Shown piece by piece: positions 1 to 13,217 of a stretch of DNA of 64,000 nt (positions are counted from its first letter, which is position 1; every line of letters begins with the position of its first letter). The notes beneath the pieces are model-generated. The model was not told the DNA's origin and made no database searches. It saw only the letters and a list, made by a program, of their open reading frames with translations. Made by a program: the position numbers and the translations under genes. This DNA is from Desarmillaria ectypa (Eukaryota; Basidiomycota; Agaricomycetes; Agaricales; Physalacriaceae). Location of the stretch: assembly GCA_030407005.1 (NCBI GenBank), contig JAUDYN010000003.1:2914001-2978000 (forward strand), read 5' to 3'.

Positions 1-1880
1 TTTCAGTTTAGTGGATAGACTTTGCAGTCTAAGATTGATTTGGCATTAGGGATTAGCTCAATTGCATGATCCCATAATTTTTGCTCTAGAAGTTCATCAA
101 AGCTTTCTTTAGAGAATAAATCTCTAAAGCTTTGATATTGAGGCAGTACTAGTTCTTTGAATGATTTCTTCAGTTTCTCTATGTTTGCTGCAGCAGCCAA
201 TTCATTAGCATGATGTACAGTTTGCAACACCAACTCCTCCTACATATTGACTGTGAGGATACTTTTGCTCTCTTCCAATTCCTCATCCCATTGATCTTCA
301 CTATCTGCATCGGGGAGAGAGAATGGACTTTTGATGCAAGAACAACATCCAAAAGTCATTTGGCCTGTTTTCCAATTGATTAACAGGTTGTGGTGTTTAA
401 GCCAGTCATGCCCCAGATACATTGTTTTGGAGCCTAAATCTATGACTGCTAGGTCAATTCATTCAGTGTGGTCTCTGATGGTCATTTGGATTTCCACAAA
501 TTTGGTAACATCACCAGCTTTGTTGTGGGTCCCATCTGCATTATAGACTGAAACAGAGGCAGCAGCTTTTTGAGTGTCTAACTGGTGTTGTTGGACATAG
601 CTTCAGTTGATCATGCTGCCCATGCAGCCACTATCCAACAATGCTCTGGTTGTCAATATCTGTTTCCTCATACAGAGAGCCAATTTGACATCAACCAGAA
701 AATCCTGTCCAGAATTATTGGTACCATGGATGTAGCGAATTAGTTCATGAAGTTCATAGAGTCTTTCATGGGCTAGACTCTCTTCAGTCTGTAAACTCTG
801 TATGAGTTCTTCAGTGAGTTCTCCAAGTCATTTAGGATGTATCCAAATGGAGAGGATGGCTTTAGCAACAGCCAAATTCTTGGTGGTATAAACCATGCAT
901 AGAGTCCAGTCAACTCCAAACAGTTTGTACCACATGTGATCTGGAATATTTGTGATGGATGGGATTTCAGGTTTCAGCACCCCCTTGTTAAGGAGTGGTT
1001 TGGGGTTTGGGGTTCAGGATTTGGATTGTTTGGCTTTCCAGATTTGGAATACCATATCATCTTCTTCATCAGGTACTTCAACAATGATAGTGTTTCTACT
1101 AGTATGCCCCCTCTTTACCACCTGAGTGCTAGTGGCTTCCTCCTGTTCTTCAGCCTGCACTTGTGCTTCTGATAAGGTTAGAGTGATGATCCTACTATTC
1201 TCACAGCTGTTGACATAGTTGTCAGGTGCAGGTTCCATTGTGGATTCAATATCTGACATCACCAACAGATCATCTATGCCCCTCACTCAGGATGAGTCGG
1301 GTTGGAAGTAATCACTTTTCCTCTAGCTAGTGTGCACATGATTGGAAGAATCATGTGTCTGTTTTGAGAATTTCAGGGAATTCTTCTAATCAGGTGTCCA
1401 GCTTGAGATCAGATCCTCCCAGGAGTCCTGAGATCTGACCTCCCTGATTGTCATCCTGGTCATTCCCTGAGGCTGAGCTTGGTAAGCCACTTCATCCCCC
1501 ACTGTCCCTGGAAAAGTGTGGCTTGGTCTCTCAGAGAGGGGTGCAGAGGCATATGGCATTGGGCCCCATCTTCTTGCCTCAGCCCACAGTGTTACCCATG
1601 TATCCAGTGAGCCTTGCATAGCAGGCTCATTGGACTTTATTGTCCTATCAGCATCACCTGATAGAATGGCCACTTCATCAGAGGCTCTGGATTTGCTATA
1701 GATAGTTGTGTCAGCATCTTTTGGAAGTGTGATGTACCAGTTCTTATTTGATTCTTTGGTGATCTTTGGTTGCAGAGTCTGAAATAAAATTGTATTTTTT
1801 TGTGTTTTTAAATATCCTAGTACATGTATATAAGTCTGACCCACAGAAACCAAGGACTCACCACTGAAGGCATTGGTCAA
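1..1880 (-). pseudogene. Element E: Pol N-terminal half (linker, protease, start of RT), decayed and cut by the window edge
   Basis: Minus-strand remnant of a Ty3/Gypsy Pol. Read from 1880 downward it has the serine/proline-rich linker (1386-1880), a segment with the acidic motif VPDEEDD near 1070-1110, an aspartic protease in the 240-700 region (LLDSG core, then GHDWLKHH), and the first part of the RT up to position 3, matching the better preserved Pol of element A (13673-20204). Several in-frame stops interrupt it, many where A has CGA or CGG arginine codons. The rest of RT, RNase H and integrase lie left of the window. It follows E gag (1907-4009) as in the other copies. It cannot encode a working enzyme as it stands. 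Confidence 0.88.
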
Positions 1881-1907
1881 GCAAGAGAAATTGAACCCTT
1901 GTTGACC
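1875..1907 (-). promoter_or_regulatory. Element E gag stop/pol junction hairpin
   Basis: On the minus strand the arms GGTCAA+CAAGGG and CTCTTG+C+TTGACC form a 12-bp stem with one G-T wobble, one bulged C and an 8-nt loop. The last G of the gag TAG stop is the first paired base. The same 33-nt structure occurs in elements A, B, C and D. Confidence 0.7.
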
Positions 1908-4009
1908 TATTCTTTTACCTCCTCAATTCTGGCTGTAGGTGGCACCACTTTATTAGTGGGGCCTACTAACCTAATGTTCCTGAAGTCTTTTCTCCTAGGA
2001 CAATCCTTGGCCATGTGGCCCTTCTCATTATATTGGAAGCATCTTCCCTCTGCCTTTTGTCAATCTACTTTCATCAGCTGTCCTGATCCCCCATAAGTGG
2101 TCCATCAGCCTATCCTGCTATCCCAACTGGGATCTGCATTGGCCATTGGCTTTGGAGCTGAGAAACTTGTCACCCTAGTGGTGGCTTTGCCACTAGAATG
2201 TTGTTGTTGGAGATTGGGATAGGAGTCCTTCTTCTGCCCATCCTGTGGGATACCTGCCATCTGATTGAATACCCATTTGTGCTATCTTTCCTCATACATG
2301 TGTGAGATCCATTCCTTCTACTCTAGATATATGCATGAAATATTGATGCCCATGTTGGAGATAAAAGTCATATAGGAGGTGGGTACTCCTAAATGTATGG
2401 CCTTTACCATGACACTGCATTCATGCTCATCTGTTTGTTGGCCCACCAATTTTGCTTCCTCCTCCAGCTTCTGGAAATAATGGAAGGCAGGCTGCATCCC
2501 CATTCAGAGGTTGAACATCCTCTTCTCATGGACTTCTTTGATGGTGGGGTCTCTAAATTGTCAAGAGACTATATCAATAAAGTCCTCCCAAGAAAGATAT
2601 CGGAAATGGGTGAGAGTCCCATTATAGGCATCCCCAACCCAGAATTCAGGTCTCTTATAGACCCACCAGTCCTTGGTGGCCCCCTCAAAATGAGAGGTCA
2701 CAAATAATACTAGATGTGACAGCAGCTGAAAGTAATGATGGAACACTTCAAAATAGGTGATGCAATCACCTATGAAGTATTTGATGTCATTGTGGTCCCC
2801 CTTGAATAGCTTCAAAGGTTGGACAAGAATTGGCTTGATCCCCATATAGGGGGCATCATCAGGAGCATTCCTGATAGGATTGGGTAAGGAGTCAGGAGAT
2901 CCTCTTTCAGAGGGTGGTCTTGGGATTGAGAAGTGATCCAGCTGAGAGGCAGAATATCCTCTGGGAGGTTCTGTCAGCCTCCCATGTTTGGGCTCCTTTC
3001 TCTTGTCATTGTTGTGAAGATATTTCATCATCTTCTTTTGGATGGTTTCCTCCTTCATGAGTTCTTCATGCATCTCCTTGATGTGCTGTTCCTTTTTGGC
3101 TAAAGCAGTCCTGGTTTGTTGCTGAAGTTTCTCCATTGTGGCAGAGATTGACCCTGTAGAGGTGGTACTTATTTCAGGTTCTTCACCCATGCCTGCAAAT
3201 AGGAGACTGCCACCCTGGTAAGGATGATAGCCTTGTTGACATGTCCAACTGTATGGTGGTGAGTTAGGCAACAGTTGTGGCTATTGAGCCAGGGTGTCAG
3301 GGGGATAATCAGAATAATTCATGTATTGGGGCTGAGCATGTCTCAGCCCCCCATAGTAGCTTGGTTCATATGTGAATCTGTCAAAGTTGGACATCATGCT
3401 CATCCTCCTTCTCTCTGTCAACCTCCAGTCTCCAAAGTTGTTGAGGAGAGTGATCCAGCTCCCATTGTTCCTCTGCTGTCTGAGGTTGTAGCCTGGGTAC
3501 CAAATCTCCTGTGGCAGTAGGGAAAAGGTTTTGATGCCTGTTAGCATGTATGTGGGCATGAATTATAGCACCTGGATCGGGTCCTCATATGAGATCACCT
3601 CAATTAAGTGCCAGCCACTCATTCATGTCTGGCCTGATCTTAGGCCAGTCCATATGGGTCTCAATGTCTGCTCATCAAAGATTCTAGGTGGCAGTCCTGA
3701 AGGGGCCAAATAGGTTCCAATCAATGTCAGAGAGCTCAGGCTAGGTATAATCAGCCCCATCAATGTTGAAGAGACTGTCAGAGGGGAAGGGAGTGGTTGG
3801 AGTCATGGGGTCAAGCTCCCCATTGGAGTCATTGGAGAGCTCAATGATGGGAAGGGACAAGAAGGACTCCATTCCTCCTCTCAGCCAGGTTTCTCTGTTA
3901 TAGCCCTAGAGACCATAAGGGTGGTTTCAATCTATCACTGAATCATCAGGGTGTCGGTTCCCAAAGTGGGGGCAGGATGGAGTTGGGGAGCAGGGATGGG
4001 GACATTCAG
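1907..4009 (-). pseudogene. Element E: Gag (and overlapping ORF1 C-terminal part), decayed
   Basis: Minus-strand Gag of element E. Upstream (right) it holds the ORF1/Gag overlap (about 3500-4009). Then come a tyrosine/proline-rich segment with the YHPYQGGSLLFAG motif, a short coiled-coil stretch, the Gag core (2561-3271, with FEVFHHYFQ and GATKDWW), and near 2000-2050 a zinc knuckle reading CFQY...GHMAKDC, in which the second cysteine has become tyrosine. Stops and small gaps break the frame. At position 4009 the gag is interrupted by element C; the ORF1 start and 5' LTR resume at 38842, beyond C. Confidence 0.85.
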
Positions 4010-4419
4010 TGTTATGATTTTTCTGCTATCTTATCTTATCTGAGTCATATCCATGACTCATTCATCTAATCAGCAACCATTCTCACTCTTACTGATGATC
4101 ACCCTAGTTCATGCAGAATGTCACCCTCATTCTCTCATTAGTCCATGATCCATCTGACTCCACACTGTACTCTCATGAACCATACTGTTTTCTCATAGAC
4201 CATACCATTTCATCTAAATATAACACCATACTTACAGTATATAAGTAGAGTAAACTTCACCATTGTACTCTATCTTTTGACTAAATTACATTCATACACC
4301 ACTTACTGCACTACACTAAAGACCAAGGCTCAGTTCTCTATACAGGTGATTGTTCAAATGCATAACAGCCCAGAGAATTATCTACATCCCAAGTCACGTG
4401 TCTAAGTCAGGCTGTAACA
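4010..4419 (+). repeat. Element C 5' LTR
   Basis: A 410-bp LTR beginning TGTTATGATTTTTC and ending GCTGTAACA. It contains three TTATC (GATA) motifs, the inverted repeat GAGTCAT/ATGACTC, a TATATAAG box near 4238 and a predicted transcript start near ATCTTTTGACTAA. The partner LTR is 38432-38836. Confidence 0.9.
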
Positions 4420-4505
4420 TTAATTGAAAGATATACCTCCTGCTCCTTCTATGCTAGCTGTGAAGTAGCATCTATGACCAATGACAACCAAAACAATCAA
4501 AGAAC
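4420..4505 (+). pseudogene. Element C primer site, leader and first codons of ORF1
   Basis: Directly after the 5' LTR, TTAATTGAAAGAT (4420-4432) is a decayed form of the self-primer site seen in related elements. An ATG at 4474 opens ORF1 (MTNDNQNNQR). At 4505 the frame is broken by element D. Removing D and one AGAAC copy joins it to 25995 and gives the conserved membrane segment (AAIGGAALLILF). Confidence 0.75.
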
Positions 4506-4921
4506 TGTTATGTCCTTGTCTAACATGTGACTTGGGATGTAAGCCTTTGGTCTCTGAGCTGCTTTGCATTCAGGCAGTCACTCATATTGAGACTTGGGGC
4601 TGAGTCTTCAGTGTATGAGTAGAAAGTATATGAGTGTAATTTAGTCGAAAGATAGAGTACAATAGTATGGTTTACTCTACTTATATACTGTAAATATGGC
4701 ATTATATTTAGATGAAATGATATGGTCCATGCTAGAACAGTGTCAAAGGGAGGTGGATCCAGAAAGATCATAGTCCAATAGAAAGGATCTGGGATGACTG
4801 TGGGTGAGAACGAGGGTAATGGTCAGTGAGTAGGTCAATATGAAGCAGAAATGATGGTTGATTAGATGGATGAGTCATGGATATGACTCAGATAAGATAA
4901 GATAATGGAAAAATCATAACA
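4506..4921 (-). repeat. Element D 3' LTR
   Basis: A 416-bp LTR (TGTTATGTCC...AAATCATAACA on the plus strand) next to the polypurine tract at 4922-4937. It carries TTAGTCGAAAGAT on the plus strand, the sequence matched by the primer site of its own family. Confidence 0.9.
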
Positions 4922-4953
4922 TTACCCCCTTGTTAAAGCAGTCATCCTAACTG

Positions 4954-7900
4954 CTAAGGCTCTTCTTTGGGGGCATCGAACTGTGTTTTGATTTGACTGG
5001 TCCAGTACTGATCAGTCAGCATTTTCCATAAGTCTTTATCTGGATTGACTATCCATTTGGTATATCCATCTTTTCATTCAGTGAGATAGGCTATATCACT
5101 GTTTTCCGAATATTTGTGGTCCAGTATCTTAACCACTATCCTGTTCTTGGTTACAATTTTTGGAGTGTGTAAGACATGGTTTATGCTAGTCTGGTACTCT
5201 TTGATTGCTTCCATGGTGTTTGTCATCTTGGTTTCTCTGACCCAAGAGTTGTGTTCTCTGGTCCATCCCTTCCATTTGACCAGATAATCTGTGACTTTTC
5301 TGGATGGCTGTCCTTTTTTGGAGTTCACTTTTTGAGTGTATGAGTCCAAAACTTCTTTGATTTTATATTCCTCTTGACCATTGACAAGGTCTGATGGAGA
5401 AGGCGGTGGTTATTGTTGATTAGAAAATGATAGCATAGTATAGGGAGTTAACAGTTTCTCATTAAATCAGGGGTGTATCCTCCAATGAGGTGGCAGTTTT
5501 AGTTTGTATGCTGCTGCCCCAGACTTTTCAATGATCTCAAATGGTCCTGTTCATTTGTTGTCAAGCTTCTTCTTTGGTTGTGGAAGGTGAAGGTTGGCAG
5601 TATCGAGCCAGACCTTATCACTGACTTAGTATTCCCATGGTAACTGTTTCTTTTTATCATATTGTGCCTTCATTTGCACTGCTGCCTTTTCTAATGCCTT
5701 GTGGACTTCTTTGTGAACTTTGGCCATTGTTTCAGTGAAATCAATAGCTGCAGGGTTGGTGAAGCTGGTTTTCTGGATTGACTCAGGAATGAGTCATGGG
5801 TTTCATCTATATAGGGCCATGAAGGGACTTTTGCCAGTAGCTGAATGGATTTGGTTATTATGGGCAAATTCAGCAAGGGGTAACCATGTGACTCAGTCAG
5901 TTTGATGATGGTTAACAAAGATACGGAGGTATTTTTCAACCTCCTGGTTGACTCTCTCTGTTTGTCCATCAGTTTGGGGATGGTATGCAGTTGAGGCATT
6001 TTGCATGATATTCAGCATTTAATAAAGTTCTTTCATGAATGCGGATACAAATTGGGGTCCTCAGTCTGAGATAACCACTTGCGGCATTCCATGTTTGGCA
6101 TATACATGGTTGCATAGTATCAAAGCCCATCCTTCAGCAGATAATTCTTCATTACACAGAATAAGAATTATGTTTTTGGAGAATTGGTCCACGATAATGA
6201 GTAAGGCATCAAAACCTTTGGATTCTGGGAGTCTGGTGACCATGTCAACAGAAATATGAGTCCATGGCATATCAGGGATTGTATTGGGATGAAGAGGAGC
6301 CATTTTGGCCTGCATATTGCTCTTCATTCTCTGACATGTTTTGCATCCCTTGATGTAGGATTCAATGTCTCTCTTCATCTTTGGCCACCAGTATTCATGA
6401 AGAATGAGCTCTTTGGTCTTTGTGATTCCTGGGTGTCCCACAGTGATGTGGTCATGATATTGTGAAATGATTTCACTGCAAAGTGAAGGGTCTTGGGGAA
6501 TATAGATTCGCCCATCATACCACAAGATTTCGTCTTCTTGGGTGATTTCTCATTCGTGATTGAGGGATTTCTCTATCCCTTGGTCCCATTGACTCTTTTG
6601 TTGAGTTGCATCTCTTATATGTGTGGTTTGTTCTTCAGTGGTGGGTAGTATTAATGCCTGAAAATGTTCAGGAGAGAGGACAACTACATCTTGATTGTCT
6701 TCTTTTTCTTGGTCATGATCGTCTCATTGACTGAGAAGATCTGCATTTTTGTTGGTGATGCCTGCTTTATGTTGAAGAATAAAGTGGTATTCCACCAGTT
6801 CTGTGACCCATCGGGCTTGTCAGCAGTTTAGCTTCTGGGGCTTCTGGAAGTACTGGAGATTTTGGTGATCCATCCAGATTTCGATAGTTTCTTTGGTGCC
6901 CATTAAGTAATGTCACCATCCTTCTAGGGCTAGCATGATAGCTAACAACTCCTTGTTGTATATCTTGTAGTTGTGCTCAGTGATTGTCAAGGCTTTGGAC
7001 ATGAAAGCAACAGGTCTCCATTTGCCATTCTGTTCTTGGCTTAGAACAGCGCCAATAGCTCCATTGCTAGCATCAGTCTCTACTTGGGAATTTTCTATCA
7101 TCAGAGGGAATTGTTAGAACAATGTTTATCATTATCAACCTTTTGAGTTATGAAAACACTTGTTCCTGGTCTACTCCCCACATCCAGTCTACTTTTCTCA
7201 GTAACTGGGTAAGGGGACATACAATCTTTGAGTAGTCATGAATAAACTTTCAATAGAAGTTTGTGAAGCCAAGGAAAGACTGAAGTTCTTTCTTTTTTGT
7301 GGGAGTCAGCTATTTGGCAATTCTGGCAATTTTTATGGGATCCATGCAAATTGCATTTTCACTGATAATGACTCCAAGGTATTTGGTTTTGAGTACCTTG
7401 AATTCACACTTTTCTGCTTTGAGGAATAATTTGTTTTCTCATAGATGTTGGAGAACTTGTTGAATGATGATTCAGTGTTCAGACAGGGATTTCATAAATA
7501 TAAGGATATCATCAAGGTAGATGGTGACCTTTCTTCTGGTGATTAAATCCTTAAAAATGTCGTTCATCATCCACTGGAAGATGGCAGGTGAATTGGTAAG
7601 GCTGAAGAACATGACTGTAGATTCAAAGAGCCTTTGGTTAGTTCTGAACACAGCCTTTTCTTCATCCCTGTCTTGGATTCATACATTATTATATCCTCAT
7701 TGGACATCTAGCTTGGAGAAGTATTTAGCTCTGCATAGCTTGTCAATGAGTTCAGAAATTAAGGGGAGTGGATAATGATTTTTGATCATCATTTTGTTCA
7801 GTTTGCAGTAGTTCTGAACAGAGTATAATGAGCCATTCTTTTTCTTTACAAAGAAGAAAGGGAATGCAAAAGAGGATTTAGAGGGTTGGATACATCCAGA

Positions 7901-9724
7901 ATTGATATTTTCATCAAGAAACTTGTTGAGTTGTTCCTGTTCATTTTGGTTGAGCAGGTAGACTTTACAGTCTAACATGGATTTGGTGTTGGGGGTTAGC
8001 TCAATGGCATGATCCTAGGGTCTTCGCTCTGGTAGGTCATCAAAGCTTTCTTTAGAGAATAAATCTCTAAAGCTTTGATACTAAGGAGGCACAAGCTCCT
8101 CAAAGGTCTGTTTTGGTTTTTCTGCATTTGCAGCTGCTGCCAGTTCATTTGCATGGTGAACTGCTCAAATAATGATTTCTTCTTGCATGTTCACTGCTAG
8201 AATAGTTTTGCCTTCTTCTAGCTCTTTATCCCATCTGTCTTCTTCATCAGAATCAGGGAGAGTGAAGTGATTTTTTGTGCAATGACATCATCCAAATGTC
8301 ATGACTCCCAATTTCCAGTTGACAAGGGGATTGTGGCATTTAAGCCAGTCATGGCCCAAATATACTGTCTTGGAGCCTAGGTCTGTGACTGCAAGGTCAA
8401 TTTATTTGACATGGTCTCTGATGATCATTCAGAGTTCCACAAATTCAGTAATATCACTGGCCTTGTTATAGGTTCCATTGGCATTGTATACAGGAATGAG
8501 AGAGGCAGCTTTTCAGGTGTCCAACTGATATTGTTGGACATAGGTTCGGTTGATAGAGCTACTTGTGCAGCTGCTATCCAACAACACTTGGGTTGTCAAA
8601 GTCTTTTTCACAGTACAGGGAGAGAGCTGGATATCCATCAGAAAGTCTCAACATGAGCTTTTGGTTCCATGAATATACTGGATTGGTTCATGAAGTTTGT
8701 AGAGTTGTTCATGTGCATGACTCTCTTCATTCTGTAGGCTTTGTACAAGCTCATTGGTGATCTCCAGAAGTCATTTGGGATGTACTCACATGGAGAGCAC
8801 AGCTTTGGTGACTGCCAAGTTCTTGAAACTGCGAATGGCACATAGAGTCTAGTTGATCCCAAATGGTTTATACTATATGTGATCATGTGCCTCTGGTTTT
8901 GGCAGGACTTCAGGTTTCAGTATCCCCTTGTTAGGCAGGATTTTGGATGTCAGGGTGCTGGCTTTGGACTGGCTTGCTTGCCACAGTCTAAAGGCAGTGT
9001 CATCTTCTTCATTGGGTACTTCAATGATGGTGGTGGTTCTACTGGAGTGCCCTCTTTCTACTATCTGGATGCTAGCAGCTTCCCCCTGTTCTTTGGCTTG
9101 GGTTGCTTTTAGAACCCAAACAATCTCAAGAGGAGATTAAACTCAGCTTGAGGCTTCTGAGGTTCTGCTTCTACTATCTGTTCCAACAGAGTACTGGGCT
9201 TTTGCATCCAGGGTGAATCTCATCAGCATTGCCTGTAGCTCCACTACTGGCTATTCTCCCACTGGTTCGGATAGCATGTGGCCCCGATCCTGGCCTTGGT
9301 GAGAGGCACTGTCCTGGTCCCCCGCCGACTCTGGTGAGGCTGGTAGACTTGTCTCCTGACTCATTGAGAGTGCTGAGACTTTTGGACTTCTGAGAGGCCT
9401 GAGGGCATCTCACCTACTAGTCTCCATCCATAGTTTTATCTGCATATCTGGTGAGTTCTGCTGTGCAGGCTTGGTGGACTTCATGGCAGTGCCAGCACCA
9501 CCTGGCAAATCCTGCACCTCATCAGGGGCTCAGGATTCACTATAGATAATCATGTTAGCTTCTTTTAGGAGAGTGATATACCTATTTGTTGTCAATTCTT
9601 TAGGGGTCTTTGGCTTCAGGTTCTATGAAGTCATAGAGGGTATATTTGTATTTGTTCATAATTGTCTATATTTATAGTAATTAGTCTGATCTGCAAAAGC
9701 TGAGGACTCACCATTGAGAGACTT
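4954..9724 (-). pseudogene. Element D: Pol polyprotein (linker, protease, RT, RNase H, integrase, chromodomain), decayed
   Basis: Reading downward from 9724: linker, the acidic PDEEDD-like segment near 9010, protease near 8550, RT (7500-8100) with the YLDD catalytic motif intact near 7520, RNase H around 6900-7100 (TDASNGAIGAVLS), integrase zinc finger and core (6061-6525, with HDHITVGHPGITKTKE and ISVDM), and the chromodomain near 5074-5349 (DYLVKWKGWTREHNSWV). Many in-frame stops lie where element A has CGA arginine codons, so it is dead. The pol stop lies in a decayed copy of the hairpin found just upstream of the polypurine tract in A and B. Confidence 0.88.
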
Positions 9725-9757
9725 AGTTGAGCAAGAGGAATCAAACCCTTGTCAACC
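9725..9757 (-). promoter_or_regulatory. Element D gag stop/pol junction hairpin
   Basis: Same 33-nt layout as in E: the upper stem CAAGGG/CTCTTG is kept, and the lower stem here is GGTTGA against TCAACT (five pairs), with the bulged C between them. The gag TAG is at the base. Confidence 0.65.
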
Positions 9758-11994
9758 TACTCTTTTGCCTCTTCAATCTTGGCCATAGGTGGCACCACTT
9801 CGTTAGTGTGCCCTACTGACCAAATGTTCTTGAACTCTTTTCTTCTAGGATAGTCATTGCTCAAGTGACCTTTCTCATCACATCTGAAGCATCAGCCCTC
9901 TGCTTATCATTGATTGATGTCTATGGGCTTCCCTGCCCCTCCATATATCATCCATTGACCAGTTCCAGTATCCCAACTAACCCCCATGTTAGCAGTCGGC
10001 TTTGGAGCTGAGGAACTTGTTGCCCCAGCGGCAGCTTTGCCACTGGGGTGCTGTTGGGGTTGGGGACAGGAATCCTTCTTCTGCACATCCCAGGATGTAC
10101 CAGTGGTCTGATCAAAGACCCACTTGCACTGGTGCTCCTCATACATTCAGAGAATGTGTTCCTTCCATTCTGGGTATGAGCGAGGAATATTGACACTCAT
10201 ATTTAAGATGAAGGTCATATAGGAGGAAGGTACTCCTAGTCTGACCACCTTCACTATGGCACTGCACTTGTTCTCATCAGTTTGTTGGCCTGCTAATTTC
10301 GCTTCTTCTTCCAACTTCTGGAAGTAATGGGAGGCAGGCTGCATTCCCATTCAAAGGTCAAACATTCACTTTTTGTGAACTTCCTCAATGGTGGGGTCTC
10401 TAAATTGGCACAAGACCATATCAACAAAGTCCACCCAGTCAGGGTAGCAGAAATAGGCAGTGGTCCCATCATAGGAGTCTCTGACCCAGAATTTAGGTCT
10501 CTTGTAGACCCACCAATCCTTGGTGGCCCCCTCGAAATGAGAGGTCACAAATAATACCAGGTGCGATAGCACCTGGAAATAGTAGTGGAACACTTTGAAA
10601 TAGGTGATACAATCACCTATAAAGCATTCTATATCGTTGTGATCCCCCTTGAATGGAGAAGGGACTTTGATGAGAGTGGGTTTGATGCCCAAGTATAGGG
10701 CATCAGTGGGTGCACTCTCAACTGGATTGGGAATTGGGTTGGGAGGTCCCTTGTCAGAGGGTGGTCTTGGGATTGAGTATCGATCCAGCCTTGGGCCTGG
10801 GTAACCTCTTGGTGGTTCTGTAGGCCTGCCCCTATCCAGTTCCTTCCCCTTCTCTTGATCACAGAGGTAATCTGTCATCATCCTCTTGGTGGATTCCTCT
10901 CTTTCAAGTTCCTCATGCATTTCTGCAATGCACTTCTCCTTTTTGGCCAATGTGGTTTTCATCTGTTGCTGAATTTCTTCTGCCATCACTGGGGTTCTTG
11001 ACACCCCTGCAGTGGCAGATCCTGCAGGGATAGTTTCAGCTTCCATTTCTTCTCCTGCACCAGCAAAGAGAAGACTTCTACCCTGGTAAGGGTGATAGCC
11101 TTGTTGATATGCCCAACTGTGTGGTGGCAAGTCAGGCAGGGGTTTTAGTCTTGCAACCAGAGTGTCAGGGGGGTAGTCAGGAATATTTTCATATTCTTGG
11201 GCATATCCCTGCCCATAGTAACCTGTATTGTAGATAAATGTATTGTAACTGGGTCCTTGTCTCAGTCTATTCCTCTCTTGTGATCTCCAATCACCATAAC
11301 TGTTGTAGAGAGCATTCTAGCTCCCTCTGCTCATCCTCATTTTGGGCTCAAAGCCCTGGTAATATATATCTGACAGAGAGACAAAATATGTCACACTCTC
11401 TGTTGGCATGTATCCAGACATAAACTATGGCATTTGGGTTGGGACCCTGGATGGGGTTCCCTCAGTTGAGTGCCAACCACTCATCCATGTCAGGTCTGGG
11501 CTTGTCCCAGAGCATTCTTGATTCGATGTCACGATGTTGAATTTCCCAGGCAGTGGCCCTGAAGGGGCTGAATAGCCTTTGATTGACCTTGGAGAGGTTG
11601 GGCCATGTGTAGTCTGCTCCATTTGTATTGAATGAGTCATTGGGGGCAGTGGAAGCAGGCAGGGTCAGGGCATCGAGCTCCCCATTGGACTTATTAGAGA
11701 GGTTGATAACAGGGAGGAAGGTGGTGGAATTGGTCCCTCCTTGGGGCCAGTTGTTTTCATGGGCCCAGGGCCCATAGGGGTGGTTCTGATCCATTCTGGG
11801 ATTGTTGGGGTGTCGGAGCCCATTATAGGACCCATTGGAGGAGGGGGAGTGAGATTAGGGAGGCATTTGCCAGTTGTGCAGGTGAAGGGTGGGGGTTGCG
11901 GGATGGGGATGGGGAGGGCTGGGGTAAGGGGGCAGGGCATCCTCAATCTCAACCCAAATGTGCCATGCATATTCCTAGGCTGGGGTGGGGGTGG
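9757..11994 (-). pseudogene. Element D: Gag and C-terminal part of ORF1, decayed
   Basis: Minus-strand Gag. The zinc-knuckle end is at 9757-9910, the basic/glycine-rich region at 9907-10196, and the core with coiled coil at 10366-11130 (YHPYQGRSLLFAG, KGDHNDIECFIGDC, GATKDWW). The overlapping ORF1 frame is readable at 11462-11794 (HPYGPW, FLPVINLSN, ADYTWPNLS, TAWEIQHRD, MDEWLALN), which shows that ORF1 is an old conserved protein of the family. The reading stops at 11994 where repeat X1 is inserted; the ORF1 start is in the inverted piece 23660-24178. Confidence 0.85.
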
Positions 11995-13217
11995 TGATGT
12001 GCTTGGTAACGGTGAGTGACAAAAGAATTAGGGAATGGCAATGAACACTAATCACACTAAACCTCTTACTACTCTACACTTAATCACCAATATTGAATTT
12101 GGGCAGTTTTGAGTATGATGGAAGCACTCTGCAGACTTCAATAATCAAGTACAATTGTCTTAAAGATGTTTTATTTGTTACTAGTGAGTTTATACAAAGT
12201 ACTACTTGTACTAGTGGGGTGGGTAAGATACAATTGGATGAGAGTGACTTGGTTTGAGCTACTGCGCTCATTCTGACTGAAATGGCTTCAGGCTGGTGGC
12301 ACTCTTGGCCCTATACTGCTTCCTACAAGTGATAAACACTTGACCAGTCGCACTCTTGGCTGACTAGTGGTGCTCTTGATCTAAGAATAAACTGATGGCA
12401 CTCTTGGCCCTATACTGCTTCCTACAAGTAATAAACACTTGACCAGTCACACTCTTGGCTGACTAGTAGCACTCTTGGCCTAAGAATAAACTATAACTCT
12501 GAGAACTTTGCTTGAACTAACTTCAAAACACTCCGGACCTTTGCAGGACACAACAGTGACTCTAATGGACTTCAATTCAATGCAATTCTATGGGTGACTT
12601 AGCGACTATTAATCACTTCATCGAGGTTAAGCACAAAAGCCTTTAGTTGGGGACACCAGTTACTACCAGTGAGGGCTCAACTGCAGGGATGGCTTGCCTG
12701 CTTTGCACGAGCACCCATCCCACTACTTATATACTACTGAGGCAGAACTATAAATATCATCTAGGTATAGGGTATATTGGTAAGGATTTCTTGGCTAGTC
12801 ATGAATAATGGTGAATAATCACACAATAGTCGGTCTAGTCTGTTTTCTTTTCAAATATTCGGTCTAGAGACTCCACAGTTGGTCTTTCCGCACCCTTGGC
12901 ACAACTACATGCCCTAGTAACGTGGTTATATGGATATCCAGATATTGGTGCCTATAACAGCTATCCGATCATGATCGAGGGTGCAGTCCAGCTACACTAG
13001 CATCAATCATAAGAGATCTATATTGCAATAGTCAGATCTGGGCTCAAGGTTAATCCATTCCTAATTTATTTCTAAGTCCTGCTTCAAGATTGCCATGTGA
13101 CTAGTTATCCTGACTTAGGTGTTTATGCCCAGTCTGGGCTGCCAGTGACCGAACTTCATGAGATCTGTGTACTCTGCTCCTGGTTTTTGTGTGCTAGTAG
13201 CATCCTTTGTTTGCTAG
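11995..13217 (-). repeat. Repeat X1, left part (solo-LTR-like, 1.46 kb family), interrupted by element A
   Basis: Inverted copy of the repeat seen complete at 24179-25637. It begins TGATGTGCTTGGTAAC on the plus strand, which is the reverse of the family's 3' end. It contains two roughly 100-bp near-repeats around CCAAGAGTGCCAC-like motifs (read in reverse at 12290-12480). The copy is cut at 13217 by element A and resumes at 23425-23659. Confidence 0.9.
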